The notes below the pieces were generated by a model that ran no database searches, had not been told where the DNA came from, and saw only the letters and a program-made list of their open reading frames with translations. A stretch of 64,000 bases of DNA from positions 1-64,000 of the forward strand of contig CALMPI010000009.1 in NCBI GenBank assembly GCA_937872175.1, in the 5' to 3' direction. Positions 8,528-17,341 of the stretch are shown one piece after another (the stretch's first letter is position 1; every line of letters begins with the position of its first letter). This DNA is from an uncultured Flavobacteriales bacterium. Its GTDB lineage: Bacteria; Bacteroidota; Bacteroidia; Flavobacteriales_F; PHOS-HE28. A program made the position numbers and the translations under genes.

Positions 8528-9667
8528 ATGTTCCGATCCCCCGGCCACACAGGCCCGTTCACCCCAAACCGGCCGCACACCCCGATCGCCGCGCTCCTGC
8601 TGCTCTGGCTTCCGTTCCTCGCCGGATGTGGAGGGCACGCCGAGGAGGCGCATCACGAGGCGCACGCGCAGGGCCGCTATCCGGCCACCACCCCGATGTT
8701 CACGGATACCGTGGTCCAGAAGGATTACGTCTGCCAGATCCATTCGATCCAGCACATCGAGGTGAGGGCCCTGGAGAAGGGCTACCTGCAGGAGATCCTG
8801 GTGGACGAGGGGCAGCAGGTGCGGGAGGGTCAGGTGATGTTCAGGATCAGGCCGGTGCTGTACCAGGCCGAGGTGCAGCGAGCCCAGGCCGAGGCGGAGT
8901 TCGCCCGTATCGAGTACCGCAACACCCAGGTGCTGGCGGACAGCAACGTGGTATCACCCAATGAGCTGGCCCTGGCCAGGGCCCGGTACGACAAGGCGGT
9001 GGCCGAGCTGAACGCGGCCCAGGCCCATCTCGGGTTCACGGAGATCGCCGCACCGTTCGATGGCATCGTCGGTCGCTTCCACGTGCGGAAGGGCAGCTTG
9101 CTGGATGAGGGCGAGCTGCTCACGGAGCTCTCGGACAACAGCGAGATGTGGGTCTACTTCAACGTGCCGGAGGCCGAATACCTGGAGTACAGGAAGCGCT
9201 CGCTGGCCGGCACCGGCACCAAGGTGGGCCTGATGATGGCCAATGGCGAGCGGTTCGACCAGGAAGGTGAGATCACCGCCATCGAGAGCGATTTCAACAA
9301 CACCACGGGCAACATCGCCTTCCGCGCCACCTTCCGCAATCCGCAGGGATTGCTGCGGCACGGGGAGACCGGCAACATCCTGATGGACTCGCGGCTGAGG
9401 GGCGTGCTGCTCATTCCGCAGAAGGCCACCTTCGAGGTGCTGGACCACCGCTACGTGTTCAAGCTGGAGAAGGACGGCACGCTGCGCACCACGCGGATCG
9501 AAGTGGGACCGGAGCTGCAGCATCTGTTCGTGGTGGAGAAGGGCCTGAACAAGGACGATCGTTTCCTGCTGGAGGGCCTGCGCAAGGTGAAGGACGGCGA
9601 CAAGCTCGAGTGCGAGCTGCTCGTCCCGGATTCGGTGATCAAGCACCTGGACCTGTACGCCGAGTGA
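8528..9667 (+). CDS. RND efflux periplasmic adaptor lipoprotein (AcrA/MexA type)
   Basis: 379 residues. The start at 8528 gives a lipoprotein signal ending in LAGCGG, so the mature protein is anchored by Cys. It has the membrane-fusion-protein order: a lipoyl/barrel-sandwich half (VRALEKGYLQEILVDEGQQV), an alpha-helical hairpin of about 60 residues (QAEVQRAQAEAEFARIEYR), the second lipoyl half (APFDGIVGRFHVRKGSLL) and beta-barrel plus membrane-proximal domains. The adaptor links the inner-membrane pump to the outer-membrane channel. The RND pump gene follows after 23 bases and the channel gene overlaps that one, giving a three-gene efflux operon. Confidence 0.93.
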   Translation: MFRSPGHTGPFTPNRPHTPIAALLLLWLPFLAGCGGHAEEAHHEAHAQGRYPATTPMFTDTVVQKDYVCQIHSIQHIEVRALEKGYLQEILVDEGQQVREGQVMFRIRPVLYQAEVQRAQAEAEFARIEYRNTQVLADSNVVSPNELALARARYDKAVAELNAAQAHLGFTEIAAPFDGIVGRFHVRKGSLLDEGELLTELSDNSEMWVYFNVPEAEYLEYRKRSLAGTGTKVGLMMANGERFDQEGEITAIESDFNNTTGNIAFRATFRNPQGLLRHGETGNILMDSRLRGVLLIPQKATFEVLDHRYVFKLEKDGTLRTTRIEVGPELQHLFVVEKGLNKDDRFLLEGLRKVKDGDKLECELLVPDSVIKHLDLYAE

Positions 9668-9690
9668 TCGGACGGTAACCTCCCCGCACC

Positions 9691-12600
9691 ATGTTCAAGA
9701 ACTTCATCCAGCGCCCGGTCTTCGCCATCGTCATCTCGGTGCTGATCCTCTTCGTGGGCGGGCTGGCCATGCGGCAGCTGCCCACCGCGCAGTTCCCGGA
9801 GATCGCGCCCACCACGGTGAACATCTTCATCGCTTATCCCGGGGCCAGCGCGGACGTGCTCACCAAGAGCACCATCATCCAGCTGGAGACCGCCATCAAC
9901 GGTGTGCAGGGCATGCGCTACCTGGCCTCCGACGCCACCAGCGCGGGCGAGGGCACCATCCGCGTGATCTTCGAACCGGGCACCGATCCCGACGAGGCCG
10001 TGGTGCGCGTGAAGACGCGCGTGGACCAGGTGATGCCCAACCTGCCCCTGCTCGTGCAGCGGGAGGGGGTGATCATCACCCCGGTGCAGCCCAGCATGCT
10101 CATGTACGTGAACCTCTACGGCAACGGCGAGGATGCGGACGAGCTGTTCCTGTACAACTATGCGTACACGCAGCTCATCCCGGAGATCCAGCGGATCACC
10201 GGTGTGGCGCAGGCGCAGATCCTGGGCAGCCGCAAGTACGCCATGCGCGTGTGGCTGAAGCCCGATCGCATGCGTGCGTACGCCATCAGCGCCGAGGAGG
10301 TGATGAAGGCCATGGAGGAGCAGAGCCTCATCGCGCGTCCGGGCCGCCTGGGCCAGAGCTCGGGCATCAACGCGCAGGCGCTGGAGTACGTGCTCGTCTA
10401 CCAGGGCCAGTTCAACAAGCCCGAGCAGTACCGGGACATCATCGTCCGCGCGAACGAGGAAGGCGAGCTCATCCGGCTGAAGGATGTCGCCGATGTGGAA
10501 CTGGGCAGCGAGTTCTTCGACATCTACTCCAACCTCGATGGCCGTCCCTCCGCGTCGATCGTGCTGAAGCAGACGCTGGGCAGCAACGCCACCGACGTGA
10601 TCGCGGAGGTGAAGGAGAAGCTCAGGGAGCAGGCGGAGTTCATGCCGCCGGGGGTGGACTACAAGGTGAGCTATGACGTGAGCACCTTCCTGGACGCGTC
10701 CATCGAACAGGTGTTGCACACCCTGCGCGATGCCTTCATTCTGGTGGCGCTGGTGGTCTTCATCTTCCTGGGCGACTGGCGCAGCACGCTGATCCCCATC
10801 CTGGCCGTTCCCGTTTCCCTGATCGGCGCCTTCTTCGTGATGCAGTTGTTCGACCTGTCGATCAACCTCATCACGCTCTTCGCGCTGGTGCTCGCCATCG
10901 GCATCGTGGTGGACAACGCGATCGTGGTGGTGGAGGCCGTCCATGCGAAGATGGAGGCGGATCATGCACTGACACCGTACGCCGCGGTGAAGCAGGTGAT
11001 GGGCGAGATCGGCGGCGCCATCATCGCGATCACGCTGGTGATGGTCTCGGTGTTCATCCCCATCTCCTTCATGACCGGACCCGTGGGCGTGTTCTACCGG
11101 CAGTTCTCCATCACCATGGCGGGATCCATCATCATCTCGGCCATCGTGGCCCTCACGCTCACGCCGGTGCTGTGCGCCATGCTGATGAAGCCGCACAACG
11201 GCGCACGGAGGAGGTCCGTTCTTGATCGCGGCATCGATGCCTTCAACCGCTGGTTCGAGCGGCTCACGGGTCGGTACGTGGCGGTGCTGGACCGGATCGT
11301 GGTCCGCCGGCTGCTCACCTTCGGCCTGCTCGCCGGCTTCTGCGTGGCGATCTATGTGAGCAACGAGGTGCTGCCGGCCGGCTTCATCCCCAGCGAGGAC
11401 CAGGGCACCATCTACGCCATCGTGCAGACGCCGCCGGGCTCCACCCTGGAGACCACGAACGAGGTGGCGCGTGAGCTGCAGAGGATCTGCGAGGAGATCC
11501 CCGAGGTGGAGTCGGTGTCGTCGCTGGCCGGTTATGAGATCATGACGGAAGGGCGGGGCTCCAACGCGGGCACCTGCCTGATCGACCTCAAGCGCTGGGA
11601 CGAGCGCGAGAAGAACGTGAACGAGGTGATGGAGGAGCTGGAGGAGAGGACGAAGGACCTGGGCGCGGTGATCGAGTTCTTCGAACCGCCCGCGGTGCCC
11701 GGCTTCGGTTCATCCGCCGGCTTCTCGCTGCGCATGCTGGACAAGACGAACGGTACCGACTACCACGAGTTCGAGCGCATCAACAACGAATTCATGGACG
11801 CGCTGCGGAAGCGGAAGGAGCTCACCGGCCTGTTCACCTTCTACGCGGCCAACTTCCCGCAGTACGAGATGATCATCGACAACGACCTGGCCATGCAGAA
11901 GGGGGTGAGCATCGGCAAGGCCGTGGAGAACCTGAACATCCTCATCGGGAGCACCTATGAGCAGGGCTTCATCCGCTTCGGCCGCTTCTTCAAGGTGTAC
12001 ACCCAGGCCGGTCCGGAGTACCGCCGCTATCCGTCCGACCTCACCGGGCTGTTCGTGAAGAACGAAGCAGGGGAGATGGTGCCTTACTCCTCCTTCATGC
12101 GCTTCGAGAAGCGCCTCGGTCCGAACGAGATCACGCGCTACAACATGTACAACTCGGCCACCATCCGCGGCCTGTCGGTGGAGGGGTACACCAGCGGTGA
12201 TGCCATCAAGGCGATCCAGGAGGTGGCCAGGGGGACGCTGCCCCGCGGTTACGACATCGCGTGGGAGGGCCTGTCCTATGACGAGGCCCGGCGGGGCAAT
12301 GAGGCCGTGTACATCTTCATCGTGGTGCTGGTCTTCGTGTACCTCGTGCTGGCCGCGCAGTATGAAAGCTTCGTGCTGCCGCTGGTGGTGATCCTGTCCC
12401 TGCCGGTCGGGGTCCTGGGCTCCTTTCTCATGCTGAAGGCGATGGGCCTGGCGAACGATGTGTACGCGCAGATCGGCATCATCATGCTCATCGGCCTGCT
12501 GGGCAAGAACGCCGTGCTCATCGTGGAGTTCGCCGTGCAGAAGCAGCGCGCGGGGGCCACCGTGCTGGAGGCGGCCATCGAGGGCGCCAGGGCGCGCTTC

Positions 12601-12930
12601 CGCCCGATCCTGATGACCTCGTTCGCCTTCGTCGCGGGGCTCATTCCACTGGTGGTCGCTTCGGGTGCGGGCGCCATCGGCAACCGCACCATCGGCTCAT
12701 CGGCGCTCGGCGGCATGCTGGTGGGCACGGTCCTTGGTGTGCTGGTGATCCCTGGCCTCTACTATGTGTTCGCCACGCTGATCCAGGGCCGCAAGCTCAT
12801 CGGCGATGAACGCGATGAACCGATGTCCGAGCAGTATGTGCGTCACGTGCAGGAGGAGAGCGAGTCGAAGGAGACGATCCGCACGCTGCGGGACCGGGTG
12901 AACGAACTGTTGAAACGCAGGAAGGACTGA
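9691..12930 (+). CDS. AcrB-type RND multidrug efflux pump (HAE1 family)
   Basis: 1079 residues, slightly longer than AcrB. It starts with MFKNFIQRPVFAIVISVLIL, the typical first transmembrane helix. The proton-relay Asp pair is in TM4 (AIGIVVDNAIVVVE) and the Lys is in TM10 (GLLGKNAVLIVEFA). The large periplasmic loops between TM1-2 and TM7-8 are complete and no frameshift is seen. A C-terminal cytoplasmic extension of about 40 charged residues (ESESKETIRTLRDRVNELL) is predicted helical. Substrates cannot be read from sequence; the HAE1 type suggests hydrophobic or amphiphilic compounds. The stop overlaps the ATG of the channel gene (TGATG), so translation is probably coupled. Confidence 0.95.
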   Translation: MFKNFIQRPVFAIVISVLILFVGGLAMRQLPTAQFPEIAPTTVNIFIAYPGASADVLTKSTIIQLETAINGVQGMRYLASDATSAGEGTIRVIFEPGTDPDEAVVRVKTRVDQVMPNLPLLVQREGVIITPVQPSMLMYVNLYGNGEDADELFLYNYAYTQLIPEIQRITGVAQAQILGSRKYAMRVWLKPDRMRAYAISAEEVMKAMEEQSLIARPGRLGQSSGINAQALEYVLVYQGQFNKPEQYRDIIVRANEEGELIRLKDVADVELGSEFFDIYSNLDGRPSASIVLKQTLGSNATDVIAEVKEKLREQAEFMPPGVDYKVSYDVSTFLDASIEQVLHTLRDAFILVALVVFIFLGDWRSTLIPILAVPVSLIGAFFVMQLFDLSINLITLFALVLAIGIVVDNAIVVVEAVHAKMEADHALTPYAAVKQVMGEIGGAIIAITLVMVSVFIPISFMTGPVGVFYRQFSITMAGSIIISAIVALTLTPVLCAMLMKPHNGARRRSVLDRGIDAFNRWFERLTGRYVAVLDRIVVRRLLTFGLLAGFCVAIYVSNEVLPAGFIPSEDQGTIYAIVQTPPGSTLETTNEVARELQRICEEIPEVESVSSLAGYEIMTEGRGSNAGTCLIDLKRWDEREKNVNEVMEELEERTKDLGAVIEFFEPPAVPGFGSSAGFSLRMLDKTNGTDYHEFERINNEFMDALRKRKELTGLFTFYAANFPQYEMIIDNDLAMQKGVSIGKAVENLNILIGSTYEQGFIRFGRFFKVYTQAGPEYRRYPSDLTGLFVKNEAGEMVPYSSFMRFEKRLGPNEITRYNMYNSATIRGLSVEGYTSGDAIKAIQEVARGTLPRGYDIAWEGLSYDEARRGNEAVYIFIVVLVFVYLVLAAQYESFVLPLVVILSLPVGVLGSFLMLKAMGLANDVYAQIGIIMLIGLLGKNAVLIVEFAVQKQRAGATVLEAAIEGARARFRPILMTSFAFVAGLIPLVVASGAGAIGNRTIGSSALGGMLVGTVLGVLVIPGLYYVFATLIQGRKLIGDERDEPMSEQYVRHVQEESESKETIRTLRDRVNELLKRRKD

Positions 12931-14375
12931 TGCCGACGCGGACCATGCAACGACCGATCCATTCCCTGTTCGCATCGGGCCTGTTCCTGATGCTTGCGAT
13001 CACCTCCTGCGTGCCGGCGCTGAAGGTGCGGGAAGCCCGGAAGGGCACGCCCGGCACCTACGCGGGAAGTGCCGATACGACCAACAGCGCATCCCTGCCC
13101 AGGGCGCTCTTCATTGCCGATCCGGACCTGCGCGCCCTCATCGACACGGCCCTGGCGAACAACCAGGAGCTGAGCATCCTGTTGCAGGAGGTGGAGGTGC
13201 TGCGCAACGAAGCGCGGGCGCGCAAGGCGGAGTACCTGCCCTTCGTGGGCCTTGGTCTTGGCGCTGACGTGGAGAAGGTCGGTGAGTTCACCCGCAACGG
13301 TGCCGTGGAGCACAATCTCGATGTCAAGGAGGGCACGCACTTCCCGGAACCGCTGTCCAACTACGGGGCCGGTCTGCGCGCCAGCTGGGAGCTGGATGTG
13401 TGGAAGAGGCTGCGGAACGCACGGAAGGCGGCCACGCTGCGGTACCTCGGCGGGATGGAGGGCCGGAACTTCATGGTGACCAACCTGGTGGCGGAGATCG
13501 CGAACAGCTACTATGAGCTTCTCGCCCTGGACAACCAGCTGGAGATCCTGCAGGCCAACATCGCCATCCAGCAGGATGCGTTGGAGGTGGTGAAGCTGCA
13601 GAAGCAGGCCGCGAAGGTCACGGAGCTGGCGGTGCGGCGTTTCGAGGCTGAAGTGCTCAAGAACCGGAGCGCGCTGTTCGATGTGCAACAGCGCATCACG
13701 CAGACGGAGAACCGCATCAACTTTCTGGTGGGGCGCTATCCGCAGCCGGTGCAACGGCGTAGGGACGCGTTCGCCGGGATCTCCCCGGTGGCCCTGCAGA
13801 GCGGGCTTCCGGCGCAGTTGCTCACCAACCGACCGGACATCCGGCAGGCCGAGCTGGAGTTGGAGGCGGCGAAGCTGGATGTGAAGGCGGCACGGGCGAG
13901 CTTCTACCCGTCCGTGGGGATCCGGGCGGGTGTGGGCTTCAACGCCTTCGATCCGATGCTGCTGCTGGAGTCGCCCGCTTCGCTGATGTATGGCCTTGCC
14001 GGCGATCTGGTGACACCCCTGGTGAACCGCAATGCCATCAAGGCGCAGTATGCGAGCGCCACCGCCCGTCAGCTTCAGGCCGTCCACGCCTACGAGCGCA
14101 CCCTGCTGAACGCCTATGTCGAAGTGGCGAACGAGCTCTCGAACATCAACAACCTGGAGGCCAGCTACGACCTGCGCCGGCAGCAGGTGGATGTCCTCAG
14201 CAGCTCCATCACCATCTCGAACAACCTCTTCCGCTCGGCCCGGGCCGACTACATGGAAGTGCTGCTGACCCAGCGTGAAGCGCTGGAGTCGAAGGTGGAG
14301 CTGGTGGAGACGCGCAAACGCCAGATGAACGCGATGGTGGACATGTACCGCGCGCTGGGCGGGGGGTGGCGCTAA
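12930..14375 (+). CDS. Outer-membrane efflux lipoprotein (OprM/NodT family)
   Basis: 481 residues, normal length for OprM-like channels. The N-terminus carries a lipoprotein signal (LMLAITSCVPALK). The two repeated outer-membrane-efflux domains are visible: the first includes NNQELSILLQEVEVLRNEARARK and SWELDVWKRLRNARKAA, the second NRPDIRQAELELEAAKLD and FYPSVGIRAG. The gene begins inside the stop codon of the RND pump gene and is the last gene of the operon. Together the three products form a complete tripartite exporter. Confidence 0.94.
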   Translation: MPTRTMQRPIHSLFASGLFLMLAITSCVPALKVREARKGTPGTYAGSADTTNSASLPRALFIADPDLRALIDTALANNQELSILLQEVEVLRNEARARKAEYLPFVGLGLGADVEKVGEFTRNGAVEHNLDVKEGTHFPEPLSNYGAGLRASWELDVWKRLRNARKAATLRYLGGMEGRNFMVTNLVAEIANSYYELLALDNQLEILQANIAIQQDALEVVKLQKQAAKVTELAVRRFEAEVLKNRSALFDVQQRITQTENRINFLVGRYPQPVQRRRDAFAGISPVALQSGLPAQLLTNRPDIRQAELELEAAKLDVKAARASFYPSVGIRAGVGFNAFDPMLLLESPASLMYGLAGDLVTPLVNRNAIKAQYASATARQLQAVHAYERTLLNAYVEVANELSNINNLEASYDLRRQQVDVLSSSITISNNLFRSARADYMEVLLTQREALESKVELVETRKRQMNAMVDMYRALGGGWR

Positions 14376-14395
14376 GCTCGTTCCGGGGGGATCGT

Positions 14396-15358
14396 TCAGC
14401 GGAGCGTGATCACTACATTCCCGACCTTCCTCCCGCTCTCCGCCAGCGCGTGCGCCTCTTGTATCCGCGCCAGGGGGAAGGTGCTGTCGATCACCGGGCG
14501 GATCTCCTGGCGCTGCCAGAGGTCCGCGAGCAGCTGCATGTCGGCTGCGCTTTCCACGGCCGTTCCGCTGATCACGGTCACCTGCTTGCCACTCTTGCCT
14601 GCGAAAGCACGTGTGAGCATCTGGGCAGGCATTTCCGATCCTGTGATGATGGTGCCTTGCGGCTTCACAAGCGTCAGGCTGTCTTTGAACGGCAGCTTGC
14701 CCACCGTTTCGAAGACCACGTCGAAGTGGTCGCGTTGAGCGGACAGGTCGTCCTTGGTGTAGTCCAGCACTTCCGTGGCGCCAAGCGAGCGCACCAGCTC
14801 CACGTTGCGCGTGCTGCACACGCCGGTCACTTCGGCACCCATGACGTGCGCCAATTGCACAGCAGCGCTGCCCACGGCGCCCGAGGCACCGTAGATGAGC
14901 ACGCGTAGTCCCTTGTCCACCTTGGCCTTGTGCAGGAAGTGCCGTGCGGTGCCGAAGCCGAAGGGGATCGCGGCGGCATCAGTATAGGATAGGGCATCGG
15001 GCATGCGGGCGAAGGCGCCGTTCTCCTTCAGCGCGATGTACTCCGCGTGGCCACCCAGTCCCATGATGCTCGTCCAGCCGAACAGCCGGTCGCCCTTCTT
15101 GTATTTGGTCACGTCCGCGCCGGCTTGCACCACTTCCCCAGCGAACACCACGCCCAGGATCGCCCTGCGCGGCTTGAACGGCCCGAAGACCAGCCGCACG
15201 AACCAGGGATCGGCGCGCCGCAGCCGCCAGTCCGCCGCGTTCACTGCAGAGGCATGGATGCGGATGAGCACTTCGTTCTTCTTCGGCGAAGGGGTGGGCA
15301 CTTCGGCGATCCGGATCACATCAGGACCTCCGTAGGCGGTGGCGAGGGCGGCTTGCAT
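14396..15358 (-). CDS. NAD(P)-dependent alcohol dehydrogenase / quinone oxidoreductase-like (MDR family)
   Basis: 320 residues from the ATG at 15358. It is a zinc-independent medium-chain dehydrogenase of the quinone-reductase type: N-terminal GroES-like part (NEVLIRIHASAVNAADW, then AILGVVFAGEVV), and nucleotide-binding Rossmann part with YGASGAVGSAAVQLAHVMGA. No structural-zinc Cys cluster is seen. Likely activity is NADPH-dependent reduction of quinones or enones. It lies 141 bases downstream of the hxlR gene on the same strand and may share its control. A second, related oxidoreductase is on the other side of hxlR. Confidence 0.9.
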   Translation of the reverse strand: MQAALATAYGGPDVIRIAEVPTPSPKKNEVLIRIHASAVNAADWRLRRADPWFVRLVFGPFKPRRAILGVVFAGEVVQAGADVTKYKKGDRLFGWTSIMGLGGHAEYIALKENGAFARMPDALSYTDAAAIPFGFGTARHFLHKAKVDKGLRVLIYGASGAVGSAAVQLAHVMGAEVTGVCSTRNVELVRSLGATEVLDYTKDDLSAQRDHFDVVFETVGKLPFKDSLTLVKPQGTIITGSEMPAQMLTRAFAGKSGKQVTVISGTAVESAADMQLLADLWQRQEIRPVIDSTFPLARIQEAHALAESGRKVGNVVITLR

Positions 15359-15499
15359 GGTGTCGGGCTGAGGTGCAAAGCTCAATAGTGCACTGCATGA
15401 AGGGAGTACCGTCCATGGAGCGATGCATGCGTTCATCCCTTATGGACCCAAGCGGTACTGCCAGGGTAAGTCCCCGGGGATATCCCGCACGCCCAGCGC

Positions 15500-15904
15500 T
15501 CACCCCTTCCTCAACTCCTTCATACCGGCCTTGATGAAGCCGTCCTTGTCCTTCTTCACTTCCTTCAGCATGGCCTTGCGGTCCGCGGGGATCGTGAAGT
15601 ACTTCTCGGCCCACAGGTTGATCTCGATCATCACGGGCACCAGGTCGATCCCTTTGCCGGTCAAGCGGTAGAGCACCTTGGCCTTGCTGTCCGGGTGGTC
15701 GAGCTTTTCGATCAGCCCGTGCTCTTCCAGCTGCAGCAGCCGCGTTGCCAGGATGTTCGTGGAGATCCCTTCCGGCGCCTTCAGGAAGTCCCCGTAGGTA
15801 AGCTGCTTGGCGAACATCAGGTCCCGGATGATCAGCAAGGACCACTTGTCCCCCCAGACGTCGAGGGACTGGCTCACGGGGCAATCGGATCGTTGGCTTT
15901 TCAT
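15500..15904 (-). CDS. HxlR-family transcriptional regulator
   Basis: 134 residues from the ATG at 15904. The HxlR winged helix is complete: CPVSQSLDVWGDKWSLLIIRD at the start of the domain (the family Cys and the W-G-x-x-W motif), YGDFLKAPEGISTNILATRL for the recognition helix, and LEEHGLIEK followed by YRLTGKGIDL for the wing. HxlR proteins are dimers that often sense electrophiles or aldehydes through the N-terminal Cys, which is present here. Two identical palindromes lie 29-76 bases upstream of the gene, between it and the divergent oxidoreductase, and are the likely operators. Autoregulation is therefore probable. Confidence 0.93.
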   Translation of the reverse strand: MKSQRSDCPVSQSLDVWGDKWSLLIIRDLMFAKQLTYGDFLKAPEGISTNILATRLLQLEEHGLIEKLDHPDSKAKVLYRLTGKGIDLVPVMIEINLWAEKYFTIPADRKAMLKEVKKDKDGFIKAGMKELRKG

Positions 15905-15932
15905 GCTCGTGAGGGGCTTGGTTTCAAAGCAA

Positions 15933-15947
15933 CTTGCAAAACGCAAG
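15933..15947. promoter_or_regulatory. Operator-like palindrome O1 (CTTGCAAAACGCAAG)
   Basis: A 15-base palindrome with arms CTTGC and GCAAG around AAAAC. It is repeated identically at 15966-15980. It covers the -33 TTG of the plus-strand promoter, so a bound HxlR dimer would block RNA polymerase. The assignment to HxlR is from position and palindromic form. Confidence 0.7.
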
Positions 15948-15963
15948 TGAAACACTATGTTTG
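15934..15963 (+). promoter_or_regulatory. Promoter TTG-N19-TATGTTTG for the divergent oxidoreductase
   Basis: TTG at 15934-15936, 19 bases of spacing, then TATGTTTG at 15956-15963, an exact match to the Bacteroidota sigma-70 consensus. It lies between the two palindromes and reads toward the gene starting at 16014. A weaker mirror arrangement (TTG at 15979-15977, TA at 15957-15956) reads toward hxlR. Confidence 0.75.
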
Positions 15964-15965
15964 CA

Positions 15966-15980
15966 CTTGCAAAACGCAAG
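15966..15980. promoter_or_regulatory. Operator-like palindrome O2 (second copy of CTTGCAAAACGCAAG)
   Basis: Identical to O1, with centres 33 bases apart (about three helical turns). It lies just downstream of the -7 box, where the plus-strand transcript would begin. Two operators on one face of the DNA would allow co-operative repression of both divergent genes. Confidence 0.7.
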
Positions 15981-16013
15981 CAAACATACTTCGATCACCC
16001 GAAGCTGCCAACC

Positions 16014-17015
16014 ATGAAAGCCTTCATCATCGATAAGTACAAGAGCACCGACGGCGGCCGCATCGCCGATGTGCCGGAGCCTGAACTGCGGCCCGGGGAT
16101 GTGCTGGTGCGGGTCCACGTGGCCGGCTTGAACATCCTGGACGCCAAGATCAGGACCGGTGAGTTCAAGCTCGTGCTGCCCTACCGCTTCCCGCTCATCT
16201 TGGGCAATGACGTCGCCGGGGTGGTGGTGAAGGTGGGCTCCCAAGTGCGCCGCTTCAAGGTCGGCGATGAAGTGTATGCGCGACCCGACAAGGACCGAAT
16301 CGGCACCTTCGCCGAGTACATCGCCATGGACGAGGCGGACGTGGCCCTGAAGCCGCGGTCGATCAATATGGAGGAAGCGGCAGGCATCCCGCTTGTCGGC
16401 CTGACCGCCTGGCAGGCGCTGGTCCAGATCGCCGATCTGAAGAAGGGCCAGAAGGTCTTCATCCAGGCGGGTTCCGGTGGGGTGGGCACTTTCGCGATCC
16501 AACTGGCGAAGCACCTCGGGGCCACGGTGGCCACCACCACCAGTGCGGCGAATGTCGAGCTGGTCAAGCGCCTCGGCGCCGACGTGGTGATCGACTACAA
16601 GAAGGATGACTTCGAGACCCTGCTCAGCGGCTACGATGTGGTGCTGAACAGCCAGGACGCGAAGACGCTGGAGAAGTCGCTCCGCATCCTCAAGCCCTGC
16701 GGTAAGCTCATCTCCATCACCGGCCCGCCTGATGCCGCCTTCGCAAGGGAGCTCGGCGCACCGTGGTACGTGGAACTGCTCATGAAGGTCCTGAGCGCGG
16801 GCGTGCGGCGGAAGGCGAAGCGGTTGAAGGTGGACTACGCCTTCCTCTTCATGAAAGCGAACGGCGATCAGCTGGCACGCATCACGGCGCTCATTGATGC
16901 CGGAGCGATCCGTCCGGTGATGGACAAGGTCTTCCCCTTTCACGAGACCAAGGAGGCACTGGCTTATCTGGAGGCCGGTCGGGCCAAGGGGAAGGTGGTG
17001 GTGAAGGTGGTGTAG
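16014..17015 (+). CDS. NADP-dependent oxidoreductase (MDR family) controlled by HxlR
   Basis: 333 residues from the ATG at 16014. An upstream in-frame start at 15957 lies inside the promoter and is rejected. Features: MKAFIIDKYKSTDGG at the N-terminus, GNDVAGVVVKVGSQVRRFKVGDEVYAR in the GroES-like domain, IQAGSGGVGTFAIQLAKHLGA as nucleotide-binding loop, and VINSQDAKTLEKSLRIL-type C-terminal half. It resembles the zinc-free NADP-dependent quinone/enone oxidoreductases often found next to HxlR regulators. The strong promoter with two palindromes suggests inducible detoxification of reactive carbonyls or quinones. Confidence 0.9.
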   Translation: MKAFIIDKYKSTDGGRIADVPEPELRPGDVLVRVHVAGLNILDAKIRTGEFKLVLPYRFPLILGNDVAGVVVKVGSQVRRFKVGDEVYARPDKDRIGTFAEYIAMDEADVALKPRSINMEEAAGIPLVGLTAWQALVQIADLKKGQKVFIQAGSGGVGTFAIQLAKHLGATVATTTSAANVELVKRLGADVVIDYKKDDFETLLSGYDVVLNSQDAKTLEKSLRILKPCGKLISITGPPDAAFARELGAPWYVELLMKVLSAGVRRKAKRLKVDYAFLFMKANGDQLARITALIDAGAIRPVMDKVFPFHETKEALAYLEAGRAKGKVVVKVV

Positions 17016-17035
17016 GCTGGGCAGGTAGTCCTCTT

Positions 17036-17299
17036 TTCCGCAACCCTCGCCACACGCTCCATCGCCTCCTTCGTTACGAGAACAGCTTGCCCCGCGCGTG
17101 TGAGGCTTTGCGATGCGATGGCGGGGTTCTTCGCGACCTGTCCCACCACAGCGGGATGCTGCACGCTGATGCGCAAGGTCCCTCCGTCCTCATCGATCGT
17201 GGATTTCTGCGGTCGTATCCCGCTGGTGCGCTGTACCGCACCGAGGACAACCCAGGCGTTGCGATGGTCGATGGTGAATTTCGCACGTGAACGAACCAT
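17036..17299 (-). pseudogene. Relic of an mfd 3' end (duplicated Mfd C-terminal tail)
   Basis: On the minus strand this 264-base stretch encodes pieces that align in order with the last 50 residues of the intact Mfd of this window. NAWVVLGAVQ matches NAVLRAVQ, GGTLRISVQ (about 17159-17185) matches AGTLRISVQ, and VTKEAMERVARVA (about 17039-17077) matches VAKEAMEGVVGVA. A 17-base stretch around cgaaggaggcgatggag is identical. Extra residues lie between the blocks and no start or upstream mfd sequence is present, so it is not a working gene. The T9SS gene at 17342-18217 separates it from the real mfd end at 18274. Confidence 0.7.
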
Positions 17300-17341
17300 G
17301 CCGCTGGGTGTACATGGTCTGTGGTGCGTGTGTGCTTTCTA

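Noticed and set aside
17036-17299. A second functional Mfd-like protein
   Set aside because: Only tail-like segments are present, with extra residues between blocks and no upstream homology.
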